Source of the DNA: Ktedonospora formicarum
GTDB lineage: Bacteria; Chloroflexota; Ktedonobacteria; Ktedonobacterales; Ktedonobacteraceae
Assembly (NCBI RefSeq): GCF_016587355.1
Contig: NZ_BNJF01000002.1
Location: 682,001-746,000, forward strand
Length of the DNA: 64,000 nt
Reading direction: 5' to 3'
The notes under the pieces were generated by a model. That model searched no databases and was not told the DNA's origin. It saw only the letters and a program-made list of their open reading frames with translations. How positions within the stretch are numbered: the first letter of the stretch is position 1; each line of letters starts with the position of its first letter. The position numbers and the translations under genes were made by a program. Shown piece after piece: positions 26,783-36,260 of this stretch.

Positions 26783-27961
26783 TCAACGAGCACGCGGAGA
26801 CATTTCTTTGACCCGAAGTCTCGCACCTTTTTCAGTTGCCTGGGACATACTTACGACCTGCTCATAAACGGCACGAGTCGCCTGTGCGGTGCTCTCGCAA
26901 GTAAACGGTTCAACCTGAATGGCGCCACGCTGAATAAGTTTCGCACGGAGATTCTGATCGGAGACGACCTCAACAATCGCTTCGGCAAGCTTCGAGGCAT
27001 CCTCGCAATCTACGCGTACCACGGCATCGCCAGCGATCTCGTTACTAGCAGCCTCGTAATTAGCAATAACAGGTGTCCTGCATACCATCGCCTCTAAAGC
27101 AGGTAAACCAAACCCCTCATGCTTAGATGGGACCACCACAGCCTCCGCTGAGGCATAGAGCGCGCTCATATCTTCATCTGGAATCCAGCCCGCAAGATGA
27201 ATGCGCTCATGATACGCGGAATTCCGAGCCTGGTGAACAACTCCCGCACTATCATGTCCCTCTCCACCTACCAGCACTAGATGCAAATCAGGGAGGCGCT
27301 CTGCAAGCAATTCAAAGGCTCCGATCAGCGTCTCCACATTCTTACGTGGAATAATACGCCCTACATGTAGTATATACTGTTTCCCATACTGTTGATGCAT
27401 TTTAGCCCGTGTGGCATTATTTACCGTATCCAGACTCAACGAAGGGCGAAGGGCATTATGAATCAAGTGGATGCGTTCATCGTCAATAGACCAGAGGGTG
27501 CGTAGCTCCTCGCTTGTACCCTCTGAAATCGAAATGATGCCCTGAGCGCGGCGCACGCTTTCACGCAACAGGTATTGCCAGTAGAGGCGTGTATACAGGG
27601 ACGATTGATGAGGCTCTTTCAGAAACTCTAAATCGTGGACAGTCATCACCAATGGACCATGCCAGCCGATGGGGGCAGCAAAGGTTGGCACATGTAGCAC
27701 GTCTGGCTTGATCTTCTTGAGGATATCCGGGAGAGTCAACTGATGCTGAATAAGAATCCCACGCCAGGTACGTAACTTCACCGGATAGATAGTCACGGAC
27801 GGCGCACTGGCAAGTTCCTTGTATTCCTTTGGACGGGTCGTGATAATAATATACTCATTGGCTCGATCAATGCGTGCTAAACCCTCCAGCAAAGCGCGCG
27901 TAGCATAAAGCATTCCACCGGGCTCTTTTTCAGCAATCATCAAGTCAATAGCGACACGCAT
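26783..27961 (-). CDS. GT4-type glycosyltransferase
   Basis: The 392-residue cytoplasmic GT-B enzyme starts MRVAIDLMIAEKEPGGM and has the domain-2 core: YILHVGRIIPRKNVETLIGAF, a glycine-rich LVLVGG, RIHLAGWIPDEDMSALYASA, and the nucleotide-sugar EGFGLPALEAM (EX7E). It should add one sugar to the lipid-linked repeat unit. The RBS is gggag. It lies between the polymerase-flippase gene and the GH5 gene in the same operon. The sugar cannot be predicted. Confidence 0.92.
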   Translation of the reverse strand: MRVAIDLMIAEKEPGGMLYATRALLEGLARIDRANEYIIITTRPKEYKELASAPSVTIYPVKLRTWRGILIQHQLTLPDILKKIKPDVLHVPTFAAPIGWHGPLVMTVHDLEFLKEPHQSSLYTRLYWQYLLRESVRRAQGIISISEGTSEELRTLWSIDDERIHLIHNALRPSLSLDTVNNATRAKMHQQYGKQYILHVGRIIPRKNVETLIGAFELLAERLPDLHLVLVGGEGHDSAGVVHQARNSAYHERIHLAGWIPDEDMSALYASAEAVVVPSKHEGFGLPALEAMVCRTPVIANYEAASNEIAGDAVVRVDCEDASKLAEAIVEVVSDQNLRAKLIQRGAIQVEPFTCESTAQATRAVYEQVVSMSQATEKGARLRVKEMSPRAR

Positions 27962-28091
27962 ATTGAACTCCCTTTATCGTTAGGAGGTCCCTGGTCAAGG
28001 GATCTCACGGTTATTATTGTTAAGTCAGTCATTATATCTGCGTTATTCCATATTCCTAATAATATTCATCTGCCACGTCTCCACCTCAACT

Positions 28092-31000
28092 TTAAGCGTT
28101 TTTGCCCGCCCGTGTCAAGAATACCTGCCGTATTAATTGCACATCTTTCAGGGAGACTGCTCTGGTTATCAAGCAGCCTACCAGAACAAGTACAAAAAAT
28201 ACAGGAGCGAGATAGAACAGTGACAGTTGCTCCTGCCAGATGAGAAAGGCTGCGCCTGGCACCGTTCCCAGGATAATTTGCAAGAAGATGCGCAGGATAC
28301 GCCAGATTTGTACATTACGGACAAGCAGCAGGGAGAACAAGCAAACAGAAACACCTTCGCTTATGACAGCGGCAATAGCAGCGCCAGTCGCGCTCCACAT
28401 AGTTATCAGAATAATATTGGCTCCAATATTGATAACCAGAGTGATAGCGGTAACAAGTGGGATAATATTCTCTTTGTTGGCTGCCATACAGGTACGCACT
28501 GCCAGTTGCGTAAAGAAGCCCAGAGTAATGCCAATCATCAGGTACTGAGTCGAGGCAATTGCGTCAGTGTACTCAGGACCCGCGATCAATCCAACGATTT
28601 GCGGAGCAGTAATGACAACAAAGACCGCGAGCGGGATGATACCAAGCGCCAGGATGCGTGTCGACTCATAATACAGGTCCGCGAAGGCTTTAAAGCCCTC
28701 CTCAAATTTCCGGCTCAAGTACGGAAATAAACCGCTGACATAGGCATATACAATATTCATAAGCGGGTTGGTGATTCGCAGAGCCAGGGAGTAAATACCA
28801 ACGCTCAGCGCTCCTCCCAACGGCTGTAAGATCAAAACGTCGATCTGACCTGCAAGCAGGGCCAGGGCATCGTGCCCAGTGAAAACGAGGCTCTCCTTGA
28901 TAATTTTCAACATGCGGTCCGGTCGGAAACGCAGCCGTATGTGGTAGCGTCGCGTCGCGAGGACCAGCAGGATGATGAAGTATGGAATATCTGAATACGC
29001 GATCAGCACATATGTCCACTGGAAGGAAAAGTGCATATAAGCCGCCAGAGCAATCAGGCCTGCCGTGGTCATACGGTTAATCGTCGTCAGTAGTGAGGTC
29101 GCACCAACTCGCTGCTCAGTTCCAAAGGCTGTCTCGTAAACACACCGCACACAGTTAAAGGAGTAGCTAAAAAGCAGAGTCCCATAGCCGAGCAACAGCA
29201 AACTGCGCTGTTCTCCATCCATAGGAATAAAGCAGGTGACCAGCGCGGCGAGTCCTGCCACAACAACTCCGGTTACCAGGCGAGTACTTAGCGCATCGCT
29301 CAGCGTTTCGCTCCACTGCTCACGCTTCTGCCGGCTAAGGTAGCGGCTGATCAAAGGGTCCATACCTGTTAACGAGAGCAGAGCGCAAATCGCCAGGATA
29401 GTGAGAGTGAAGTTATATTCACCATAACGTACAGGCCCCAGAATTCGCGTCAACATCGCGGTTGTAGGAAAGATAATCGGAATAGCAACCGCCCATGAGA
29501 TCAACTGAATAATGATCGAAAAGCTTGTCTTGCGCGCATTGGGAGCAACATCGGCACCAAGATCAATTGCCGGAAGTGGTATTGTTAACTCGCGCGAGGC
29601 ATCAAAACTCTGGAGTCTCGGAGGTGGAGGCAGATAACCCTTCGTGGACTGTATGTTCTCACTGTTGAAGGCACGCATATAGGGCGTCGGTACACGTAAG
29701 GTTATCTTACCTGTATCCGCCATCCTGGCAATAAGGGAAGATTTTATTTCCTCTTGCTCATCCTCTGAATCAGCCTGGTTCTTAGCCAGACGATGGCTAT
29801 ACCTAAACGACATACTCGGTGAAACCGCCATGAGCGCACGCTTCACCTTTTTGCTGGCTGGATTCACGCTTGCCACAGCGATCCCTGCTATAAGAAAGAG
29901 CCAGGCTGTCGATTCTACCTTGTCAAATGGCACATCTGTCAGACATATGCCCATATACCCCAGGACCATCAAGATGGTAGCAAGATAGATCACTCGCTTC
30001 TCACTGGCAAAGCGATATGCCCGCCAGCAGACTACAATCAGGCACAACATAAGGAGAACGCCAGCCACAAGCCAGAGAATACCGCTCTCCATAGCCCATT
30101 CCAGGTATTGATTATGTACACTAATTCCCGCCGGATCTAGCCTATCAGATGTACTGACAATGTATGTCTGATAATAGTTGGGGAACTGGGACATACCAAT
30201 ACCGATCCAGAGATTCTCATAGATCAGATGCAGGGCTTTACCCCACAGAAAGTAGCGATTTGTGTCCGAACTCTCACCATGTAAGAACTTTGGCAGGAGG
30301 GTATCAAAGAGCAGAGCAATACCAATTAACGCCATCACTCCAGTAGCCATCAGAGTCTTGAAACGCCTCGTCACCAGAAGCGCCACAATCAGGATAACCA
30401 ACACCAACGCACTTGCCATACGCGTACCGCTCAACAATATCTCGGCAGCAGAGGCCAAACCAATGACAAAGCCCACAAGGCGATCGCGCCTACGCGTACC
30501 CAGTAGCCAGCAAGCCACAGCCACAGCGAACACCACCACCATTGCATACGCGAAAGTGGTTGGAGAATCAGAAGGTCCGCTCAAACGACCCTCTTGCGTC
30601 ACTTCAATGGCCTGACTGGGTACCAATAGCTCTGGCATGGGAAGCTTCAATGCCTGTCCCATGCCAATTAAAAGGGTGGGTACGGTCGATAAGAGGGCAA
30701 ACGTTATAAACGAAGACACATCCTTGATGTAGCCAGTAAGAAAAGAGCCAACAAAGAAGGCCAGTATCATCAGAAGAGCACTGAAAAGCCGCTTATTGGC
30801 ACCATACGATTCCAGGTCGCCGATCTGTGGAACATGAATAAAGGAGAGAATAGCGATCAGGAAAAAGATCCCTATAATGATATGCGAAGCATGTAGGCGA
30901 AACTTGGGACGGCGAAACAGAATCAGGCCGACACACAGAAACAGAGCTCCTTCAACTGGACGCATAGTATGACCAGGCACCGGCACAAGCAGCGAGGGTA

Positions 31001-31268
31001 AACCTGCACCCAGGCACACCAGGATCAGTGCAAAGACTGGATAGCGCAAAGAGAGAGCTAGCACACCTGCCGCACCAAGCGCGCCGATCGATAGGATTGG
31101 CGAAACAATACCCGCGCTACCAGCAATTACTAGTAGCAGAAATACAATGAAGAGTAGCAATAAGAGCGCCTGCAACGGCGAGAAAGTAAAATTCTCGGCA
31201 AACATTCGCCCTGGCGACCAGGAGGTGTTTCCCCTCCTGGTCGTCTGCTTTCCTGTCAATATATCCAT
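28092..31268 (-). CDS. Fused O-antigen-ligase/polymerase (Wzy-like) and flippase (Wzx-like) protein
   Basis: 1,058 residues in a single uninterrupted frame. Residues about 25-465 are a multi-TM O-antigen ligase/polymerase domain with the loop signature GIGMSQFPNYY and HNQYLEWAMESG. Residues about 465-570 are a hydrophilic linker. Residues about 575-1050 are a 12-14 helix polysaccharide-export flippase (MATE/PST type; ILGPVRYGEYNF near its start, LALRITNPLMNIVYAYVSGLFPYLSRKFEEG in the middle). Polymerase and flippase are usually separate Wzy and Wzx proteins. Fusion would couple translocation and polymerisation at one site. It sits between the chain-length regulator (5 bp upstream) and a glycosyltransferase. 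Confidence 0.9.
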   Translation of the reverse strand: MDILTGKQTTRRGNTSWSPGRMFAENFTFSPLQALLLLLFIVFLLLVIAGSAGIVSPILSIGALGAAGVLALSLRYPVFALILVCLGAGLPSLLVPVPGHTMRPVEGALFLCVGLILFRRPKFRLHASHIIIGIFFLIAILSFIHVPQIGDLESYGANKRLFSALLMILAFFVGSFLTGYIKDVSSFITFALLSTVPTLLIGMGQALKLPMPELLVPSQAIEVTQEGRLSGPSDSPTTFAYAMVVVFAVAVACWLLGTRRRDRLVGFVIGLASAAEILLSGTRMASALVLVILIVALLVTRRFKTLMATGVMALIGIALLFDTLLPKFLHGESSDTNRYFLWGKALHLIYENLWIGIGMSQFPNYYQTYIVSTSDRLDPAGISVHNQYLEWAMESGILWLVAGVLLMLCLIVVCWRAYRFASEKRVIYLATILMVLGYMGICLTDVPFDKVESTAWLFLIAGIAVASVNPASKKVKRALMAVSPSMSFRYSHRLAKNQADSEDEQEEIKSSLIARMADTGKITLRVPTPYMRAFNSENIQSTKGYLPPPPRLQSFDASRELTIPLPAIDLGADVAPNARKTSFSIIIQLISWAVAIPIIFPTTAMLTRILGPVRYGEYNFTLTILAICALLSLTGMDPLISRYLSRQKREQWSETLSDALSTRLVTGVVVAGLAALVTCFIPMDGEQRSLLLLGYGTLLFSYSFNCVRCVYETAFGTEQRVGATSLLTTINRMTTAGLIALAAYMHFSFQWTYVLIAYSDIPYFIILLVLATRRYHIRLRFRPDRMLKIIKESLVFTGHDALALLAGQIDVLILQPLGGALSVGIYSLALRITNPLMNIVYAYVSGLFPYLSRKFEEGFKAFADLYYESTRILALGIIPLAVFVVITAPQIVGLIAGPEYTDAIASTQYLMIGITLGFFTQLAVRTCMAANKENIIPLVTAITLVINIGANIILITMWSATGAAIAAVISEGVSVCLFSLLLVRNVQIWRILRIFLQIILGTVPGAAFLIWQEQLSLFYLAPVFFVLVLVGCLITRAVSLKDVQLIRQVFLTRAGKNA

Positions 31269-31273
31269 AGCAA

Positions 31274-33286
31274 CTAGTTTCTACTCTGTTGATGGGGCGG
31301 CTCTGATCCTGGGCGCGGATTGTTTTCTTCCATCACCTTTTTAAAGCTAGGTGTCTTCCAGCCACCAGGGCGCGAAGCAGCCGCACGCTGCGCGGGTCGT
31401 TCAACCTGGGATGCACGCTCCTCTACGGGCTCATAAGATGGAGAGCTTCCACTTTTCCGCATTTCAGGAATAGGCGTAGAGGTTCTAACAACTGCGGGAG
31501 ATGGAGTATTAATCTCCGATACAGGCAATTGAGCTGTGGGCAGATCAGGAGTCGCAGGCACCGGCGGTATGCCATGCGAGGAGGGGGTTGACGGTACTGA
31601 TGCCACAGGGCGCGGAGCAGGTGATACTGAAGCAGGCGGCATGTTTTGCGAAGAGGGAGTTGAAGATGCCTGAGACACTGTACGAGGTGAGGAATGCATT
31701 GGAGCTGAAATGGATACCGCCTGAGGTGTTACTACCTCCTCTGCCGGGCGCAGCAAAGCATACTTGGAGGCCGGCGTCACCTCGACAGGAGCTTCAACCT
31801 GTTGTTCCTGACCAGTATAGAAATAAGGGTAATGGGTCTCCTTCTGGCGATTGATCACTACACCCATAAGCGGAGCGGAGAGGCGTTGTAGCAAAGCTTG
31901 AGCAGTCTTCAAGCCCTCTTTACGTACCTTCCCAGCCTCTACGACAAGCAGACTACTATCACAGAGGGCTGCAAGTGTGCTCACATCAGCCTGCTCATCT
32001 AACCCAGGAGCATCAAATATCACCAGATCCACAGCGGAAGCACCACCTTGATCATTGGTATCCTGGACCAGCCACTCGACAAGCTTGCGCAGCTCCATCG
32101 AACGGAGAACGGTCAAGGGCGGAACCGAAGCAACCCCCGCAGGCAAAAGCCAGAGATTAGGGGTTGGTGTCTTCCATTGTCCAAGCCAGGCTGGCAACTG
32201 CGAGCGCTGCTTCTTCAGTGCATAGACATCTGGCAATACTGTAGAGAGTCCACGCGAATTGTTAGCCTGAAATATCTGATGCAACTTAGGACGGCGCAAA
32301 TTAGCATCGATCAGTAAAACGCGTAGTCCAGACTGAGCCAGAGAAGTTGCAAGCTGAGAAGCGATAACCGTAACACCATCACGACTACGCATACCTGTTA
32401 CGATCAACGAGCGCTGACCGTTGTATAACGCCTGGAAGCTAGCACTCACGACAGTAAAGGCTTCATCTAGCTCCTCATCACTGGCAATAGTGGAAGGGGT
32501 CAGCAATGAAGACCCCTTACGCAGAGGCACACTCCCCAAAGCTTCAAGACGTGCTAGCTGTGTGACATCTTCGGGAGTCTTGACTGAAACATCGACCCAG
32601 TCAAGCAAGATCGCAAGAACGCACATGACAATCAAACTTAAGGCAAAACCAAGCGCGGCATTCACGACCAAGCTAGTCCCATTGGGAGCGGTTGGCGGCA
32701 ATGCCTGATCCTGAAGAAACAACCCTCCATCCAATAGGGTAAGCTGTGTCTGCACATTGCTATAGGTATCCTGCAGCGAGGTCATACCCGTTTGATCGCC
32801 CTCATGCTGAGCGGTGACAATCTGAGACCGTAACTTATCCAGAATAGCCTGAAGGCGCTGAGTTTCCTTCGTCTTCTCATACTCTATGAAGGCATTGGCG
32901 ACGGCATTGGCTTCATCGGCAGAGAGTTGTGCATTACTGGTGGTGGCATGCACCCCAATAAGCTGAGTCCCATCAACAGGCGCGGCGGTAATTGACTCTC
33001 TTAGATCTTCAACCGAGACTGTTGGGACCTTTTGAGTAGCCGCCTTCAAGACATCGGTAGTCGTCATCTTGAGGGCAAAGTTGACCGCCTGGGCCTGGTT
33101 ACTGAAGACATCGTTTGTGTTATCTCCATTCGCCATTGAGACCTGAACCATCGCGACGGCCTCATACTTTGGCGTCTTCACTACACTAACCATGCCCGTT
33201 AGCACTGTGCAGACCACAACACCAACGATGATCAGAAGCAAATAGCGCCTGAGCACCCATAGGAAATGCCGTATATACATTTGCAT
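31274..33286 (-). CDS. Chain-length determinant (Wzz) fused to a BY-kinase-like ATPase with degenerate P-loop
   Basis: 670 residues. TM1 (about 15-35) and TM2 (about 207-228) flank an extracytoplasmic Wzz domain, followed by a cytosolic CpsD/Wzc-like domain (about 275-480) and a Pro/Ser-rich tail of about 180 residues. In the kinase-like domain, Walker A reads VTGMRSRDGVTVIAS (about 297-310): the normal GKT/GKS lysine is Val. Walker A' (LLIDANLRRPKL) and Walker B (VDLVIFDAPG) are recognisable. The usual C-terminal Tyr cluster is reduced to HYPYFY, and the tail has few Tyr. It probably controls polymer length, perhaps by scaffold interactions rather than tyrosine phosphorylation. Confidence 0.88.
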   Translation of the reverse strand: MQMYIRHFLWVLRRYLLLIIVGVVVCTVLTGMVSVVKTPKYEAVAMVQVSMANGDNTNDVFSNQAQAVNFALKMTTTDVLKAATQKVPTVSVEDLRESITAAPVDGTQLIGVHATTSNAQLSADEANAVANAFIEYEKTKETQRLQAILDKLRSQIVTAQHEGDQTGMTSLQDTYSNVQTQLTLLDGGLFLQDQALPPTAPNGTSLVVNAALGFALSLIVMCVLAILLDWVDVSVKTPEDVTQLARLEALGSVPLRKGSSLLTPSTIASDEELDEAFTVVSASFQALYNGQRSLIVTGMRSRDGVTVIASQLATSLAQSGLRVLLIDANLRRPKLHQIFQANNSRGLSTVLPDVYALKKQRSQLPAWLGQWKTPTPNLWLLPAGVASVPPLTVLRSMELRKLVEWLVQDTNDQGGASAVDLVIFDAPGLDEQADVSTLAALCDSSLLVVEAGKVRKEGLKTAQALLQRLSAPLMGVVINRQKETHYPYFYTGQEQQVEAPVEVTPASKYALLRPAEEVVTPQAVSISAPMHSSPRTVSQASSTPSSQNMPPASVSPAPRPVASVPSTPSSHGIPPVPATPDLPTAQLPVSEINTPSPAVVRTSTPIPEMRKSGSSPSYEPVEERASQVERPAQRAAASRPGGWKTPSFKKVMEENNPRPGSEPPHQQSRN

Positions 33287-33301
33287 GTTTGCACTCTCTT
33301 C

Positions 33302-34006
33302 TTAAAAAGCTCCGGCCCCGTTCAGAACGACTGGAAGGGTCTTGATGAGTATCTGGAAATCCATGCTCAAAGAACATTCCAGGACATAGGTACAATCTAA
33401 AATATTACGCTGCTCATAACTGGTCATGGATCGTCCACTGACCTGCCAGAGACCGGTCAATCCGGGCTTGACCATCTGACGCAAGGTGAATAATTCACTA
33501 AAGGCTTCAATCTCAGAGAATTGGATTGCCCTTGGACCAACAAGACTCATCTCCCCACGGAGCACGTTTAACATTTGTGGCAACTCGTCGAGGCTAGTGC
33601 GACGAAGAAACTTCCCAGCCCGCGTAATCCGAGGATCATCCTGCAACTTACCATTGCGCTGCCATTCAAGCAGCAGTTCGGGATGACGCTCAAGATACGC
33701 ATCCGCATCGACTATCATAGTACGCAACTTATAAAGATAAAATGGCTTTCCATGCCGCCCAACGCGCTTCTGTTTATAGAAAAGGGGTCCCGGCTCCCTG
33801 CGGTTCATCCATACGACGAAGACAAGTAGAACAGCCAGGATAGCCAGCCCGCACAGTGCACCAATAATATCAAGTGTGCGTTTCAATATTTGATATGTGC
33901 GCGAAACGCGCACCTCTTGTAGTTGAAGATCATGAAGTGAAATACTGGGCATTAGGGATTCTGGTTGATCATAAGCTAGATTGCCATAATAACGTTGGTC
34001 AACCAT
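33302..34006 (-). CDS. Undecaprenyl-phosphate sugar phosphotransferase (initiating exopolysaccharide transferase)
   Basis: A 234-residue bacterial sugar transferase (PF02397 type). It has one N-terminal hydrophobic segment (about 46-66) and the catalytic region with LFYKQKRVGRHGKPFYLYKLRTM, DPRITRAGKFLRRTSLDELPQ, VLRGEMSLVGPRA and KPGLTGLWQVSGR. It transfers a sugar-1-phosphate to undecaprenyl phosphate, the first step of repeat-unit assembly. It is the short monotopic PglC-like core without the large N-terminal WbaP/PssY extension. It lies 15 bp upstream of the chain-length gene in the operon. Confidence 0.94.
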   Translation of the reverse strand: MVDQRYYGNLAYDQPESLMPSISLHDLQLQEVRVSRTYQILKRTLDIIGALCGLAILAVLLVFVVWMNRREPGPLFYKQKRVGRHGKPFYLYKLRTMIVDADAYLERHPELLLEWQRNGKLQDDPRITRAGKFLRRTSLDELPQMLNVLRGEMSLVGPRAIQFSEIEAFSELFTLRQMVKPGLTGLWQVSGRSMTSYEQRNILDCTYVLECSLSMDFQILIKTLPVVLNGAGAF

Positions 34007-34069
34007 GCCATAGCCTCCTTCAAACGAAACAAGTTGCTTGAATAAACGTTATTTAAATGTCGATTTCTA

Positions 34070-35323
34070 CTAGACAGTCAGGCCAGCTATCGAGTCTTCA
34101 TTTGTATCCTGTTCATAGACCCTATTTAAAGCCTGGGTATATAGTGCTATCAGATCAGTAGTGATTGTATTCCAGTTATGATATTTTTGAATATAAGAAT
34201 GACCTTGACGTGAAAGCGTCTGCCACGCATCTTCATCATTCAGCAACCTCAAGGTAGCCTGCGCTACCTGTTCAGGATCGTCAGCGACCAGGAGATCCTG
34301 CCCTGCGACAGCTTGTAAGCCCGCCGCAGCGTGTGAGCTAGCAACTACTGGTGTTCCCAGAGCCATTGCTTCCAGCACCTTGTTCTGAATGCCCACCGCA
34401 TAAGGCAGCGGACAGATGGCAACTCGCGCTCCTTGTATAGCAGGTCTCAGGTCCGCGACATAGCCAGTCACTTCAATACGCGAGTCCTTAGCCAGCGCTC
34501 TGATACTCGTAGGTGGCTTACTACCCGCGATAACTAGCCTGACTTGAGGTCGTTCGCGCCAGATCAATGGCATAATCTTTTGAACCAGATGTAAGGCTCC
34601 AGCAACGTTGGCATGGAAGCTCATCTTACCCGAAAAAATCAGCGTCTCGGGCTGTCTCTCTCCGCGATAATATTGGTAATACTCCTGGTCAATGCCGTGT
34701 GGCAAAGCCGTAATCTTCGCGATTGGCTGCCCCTGTTCTTTAATCTGACCATCCCGCCCGATGGCTTCTAGGGCCTGCTGATCGCGAGGCGAAGTCACTA
34801 GAACGTGCTGAAAACGCTGAAGCTGCAAGCGCTCATATGCTCGCGTGCGCGCGGCCTCCCGCTTCCCAATAAAGCGCAGCATAGGAGTCGCACCATGCTT
34901 TGCTCCATACTCATAGAGAAGGCTGATGCAATCCACCGCGTCCCATATAACCGGAGGCGATATTTCTGGAGGCAACGCACCCAGAGCGCGGATAAACTCG
35001 ACATGGACAATATCAAATTGCACACCCGCGAGTTGTTCCTCGATTGCCGCACGAAAGCGAAGGGAAGCATCAAAAGCAACCTGCAAAGGCTGAGAAGAAA
35101 AGATCGCACGCAAAGCACGCCACACCTTCCACATCCGCTTATCCTCAACAGCAATAACGTTCAAGCCCTCATTTTGAAGAATTTGCACATCAAGGGCTTC
35201 ACGCTGATTAGAACACAATACCAGGACTGTGATGTCATGCTGCCTCGCCAGTTGACTGGCAAATCCATATGAGCGAATACGAATACGTGATAATGGATAG
35301 GGCGCGATAAACAGTATACGCAT
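34070..35323 (-). CDS. GT4-type glycosyltransferase (first gene of the exopolysaccharide operon)
   Basis: About 417 residues, GT-B fold. The N-terminus MRILFIAPYPLSRIRIRSYG is typical; TALPHGIDQEYYQ and LIFSGKMSFHANV mark the domain junction; RLVIAGSKP and GIQNKVLEAMALGTPVVAS form the nucleotide-sugar site. The frame opens five codons earlier, but GGAG lies nine bases before the ATG at 35323 and the protein then begins exactly at the family start. It should add a sugar during repeat-unit synthesis. The promoter must lie in the 35.3-35.8 kb gap. Confidence 0.92.
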   Translation of the reverse strand: MRILFIAPYPLSRIRIRSYGFASQLARQHDITVLVLCSNQREALDVQILQNEGLNVIAVEDKRMWKVWRALRAIFSSQPLQVAFDASLRFRAAIEEQLAGVQFDIVHVEFIRALGALPPEISPPVIWDAVDCISLLYEYGAKHGATPMLRFIGKREAARTRAYERLQLQRFQHVLVTSPRDQQALEAIGRDGQIKEQGQPIAKITALPHGIDQEYYQYYRGERQPETLIFSGKMSFHANVAGALHLVQKIMPLIWRERPQVRLVIAGSKPPTSIRALAKDSRIEVTGYVADLRPAIQGARVAICPLPYAVGIQNKVLEAMALGTPVVASSHAAAGLQAVAGQDLLVADDPEQVAQATLRLLNDEDAWQTLSRQGHSYIQKYHNWNTITTDLIALYTQALNRVYEQDTNEDSIAGLTV

Positions 35324-35738
35324 GACACATGACTCCACAAATCCATAAAGGTCTTATGCAAAAACCAACGCCGCTGCTACAGCTAGCACTCAGGTTTTCG
35401 AATAAGGAGAAAGTGCTTTTAGCAGAAAGCGATGCTGATTTCAGGCAATTCTCCAAAGAACATTGGTTAAAGATCAACTCCACCACATCTCATCCATATC
35501 CCATTATGATTTACATATTGCTATCTGTATATATTTGTAGGAAATTTGGTCAGGAACAACAGAATATCGTACTGGTCGAATAACCATCGCATGACACTCA
35601 CCATCATAACCTATTTACCTATCATATCGGATCTCGGCCCATAATGTCACATTACTTAGTACTTTTAACAGGAGTATCCCTATTTGCTGCTGTTGGTGGT
35701 CTCAGCCTTCAATACAAACTGATACACACAAGTGAAGT

Positions 35739-35776
35739 GAGCATAATTGTTGGGTATATACCTGACAATTATGCTC
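35739..35776. promoter_or_regulatory. 38-bp nested palindrome in the exopolysaccharide upstream gap
   Basis: Outer arms GAGCATAATTGT and ACAATTATGCTC are perfectly complementary (12 bp). Between them, separated by tg on each side, is a second perfect palindrome, GGTATATACC. The 544-bp gap (35339-35882) otherwise holds a terminator at its right end and no convincing gene. The site lies about 415 bp upstream of the first operon gene and could be a dimer operator or an RNA hairpin. No regulator family is recognised from it. Confidence 0.5.
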
Positions 35777-35808
35777 GCTCTTCTTATGAACACCACAAAC
35801 GCGAAGGA

Positions 35809-35856
35809 AATAAAGAGCCTTCCCACCTGAAATCTTAAGTGGAAAGGCTCTTTATT
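35809..35856. terminator. Terminator after the carrier-protein gene
   Basis: AATAAAGAGCCTTCCCAC pairs with GTGGAAAGGCTCTTTATT (18-bp stem, one mismatch). The AT-rich ends supply a U-tract in either direction. It lies 27 bp past the stop of the minus-strand carrier-protein gene. Confidence 0.85.
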
Positions 35857-35882
35857 CATGGTTTCTAACGTCGAGAGGATGG

Positions 35883-36140
35883 TTAACCTCGCGCCAGTTC
35901 TGGGTCGCTGACCAGTTCGCTCAGGGCGTGCTGGATGTTGGCGATGCTGGCGAAGGCAGTGCGGTTGAGGAAACGTGCGGGAAACTCTACCTCGAACTCA
36001 TCTTCAAGCGCTAGCATAACATTAACGCTGGCGTGAGAGGACATGCCAGCGTCATAGAGGTTATCCTCATCCTTCAGGGTGGCGACATCAATGGGCAGGC
36101 GCGCATTATCGCGCAAAATGGTACGAATACGCTCATTCAT
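35883..36140 (-). CDS. Stand-alone acyl carrier protein, probable partner of the aaRS-like ligase
   Basis: An 85-residue acidic four-helix carrier protein. The prosthetic-group site reads LYDAGMSSHASVNVML, with Ser35 as the likely phosphopantetheine attachment residue (GMSS replaces the usual GxDSL of fatty-acid ACP). EDEFEVEFP follows in helix III. This GxxS-[FH]-ASV style differs from fatty-acid ACPs and matches carrier proteins associated with amino acid:[carrier protein] ligases. It is followed by a terminator. The AcpS gene lies 120 bp upstream on the same strand, and the ligase operon is divergent from both. Confidence 0.87.
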   Translation of the reverse strand: MNERIRTILRDNARLPIDVATLKDEDNLYDAGMSSHASVNVMLALEDEFEVEFPARFLNRTAFASIANIQHALSELVSDPELARG

Positions 36141-36260
36141 GGTAAACAGCTATCCTTCTCAATAGACAAAGATTAATGAGAGATACTAGAGCTTAGATTT
36201 TACACGAAAACTCATCTTTACGCGAGGGGCGCGCTAGAGTTCAAGTTTCTATCTAAGGCA

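Noticed and set aside
35644..35838. 64-codon plus-strand ORF in the gap before the exopolysaccharide operon
   Set aside because: No RBS; it runs straight through the nested palindrome and into the terminator stem, so its composition is set by those structures. It is not a convincing gene.
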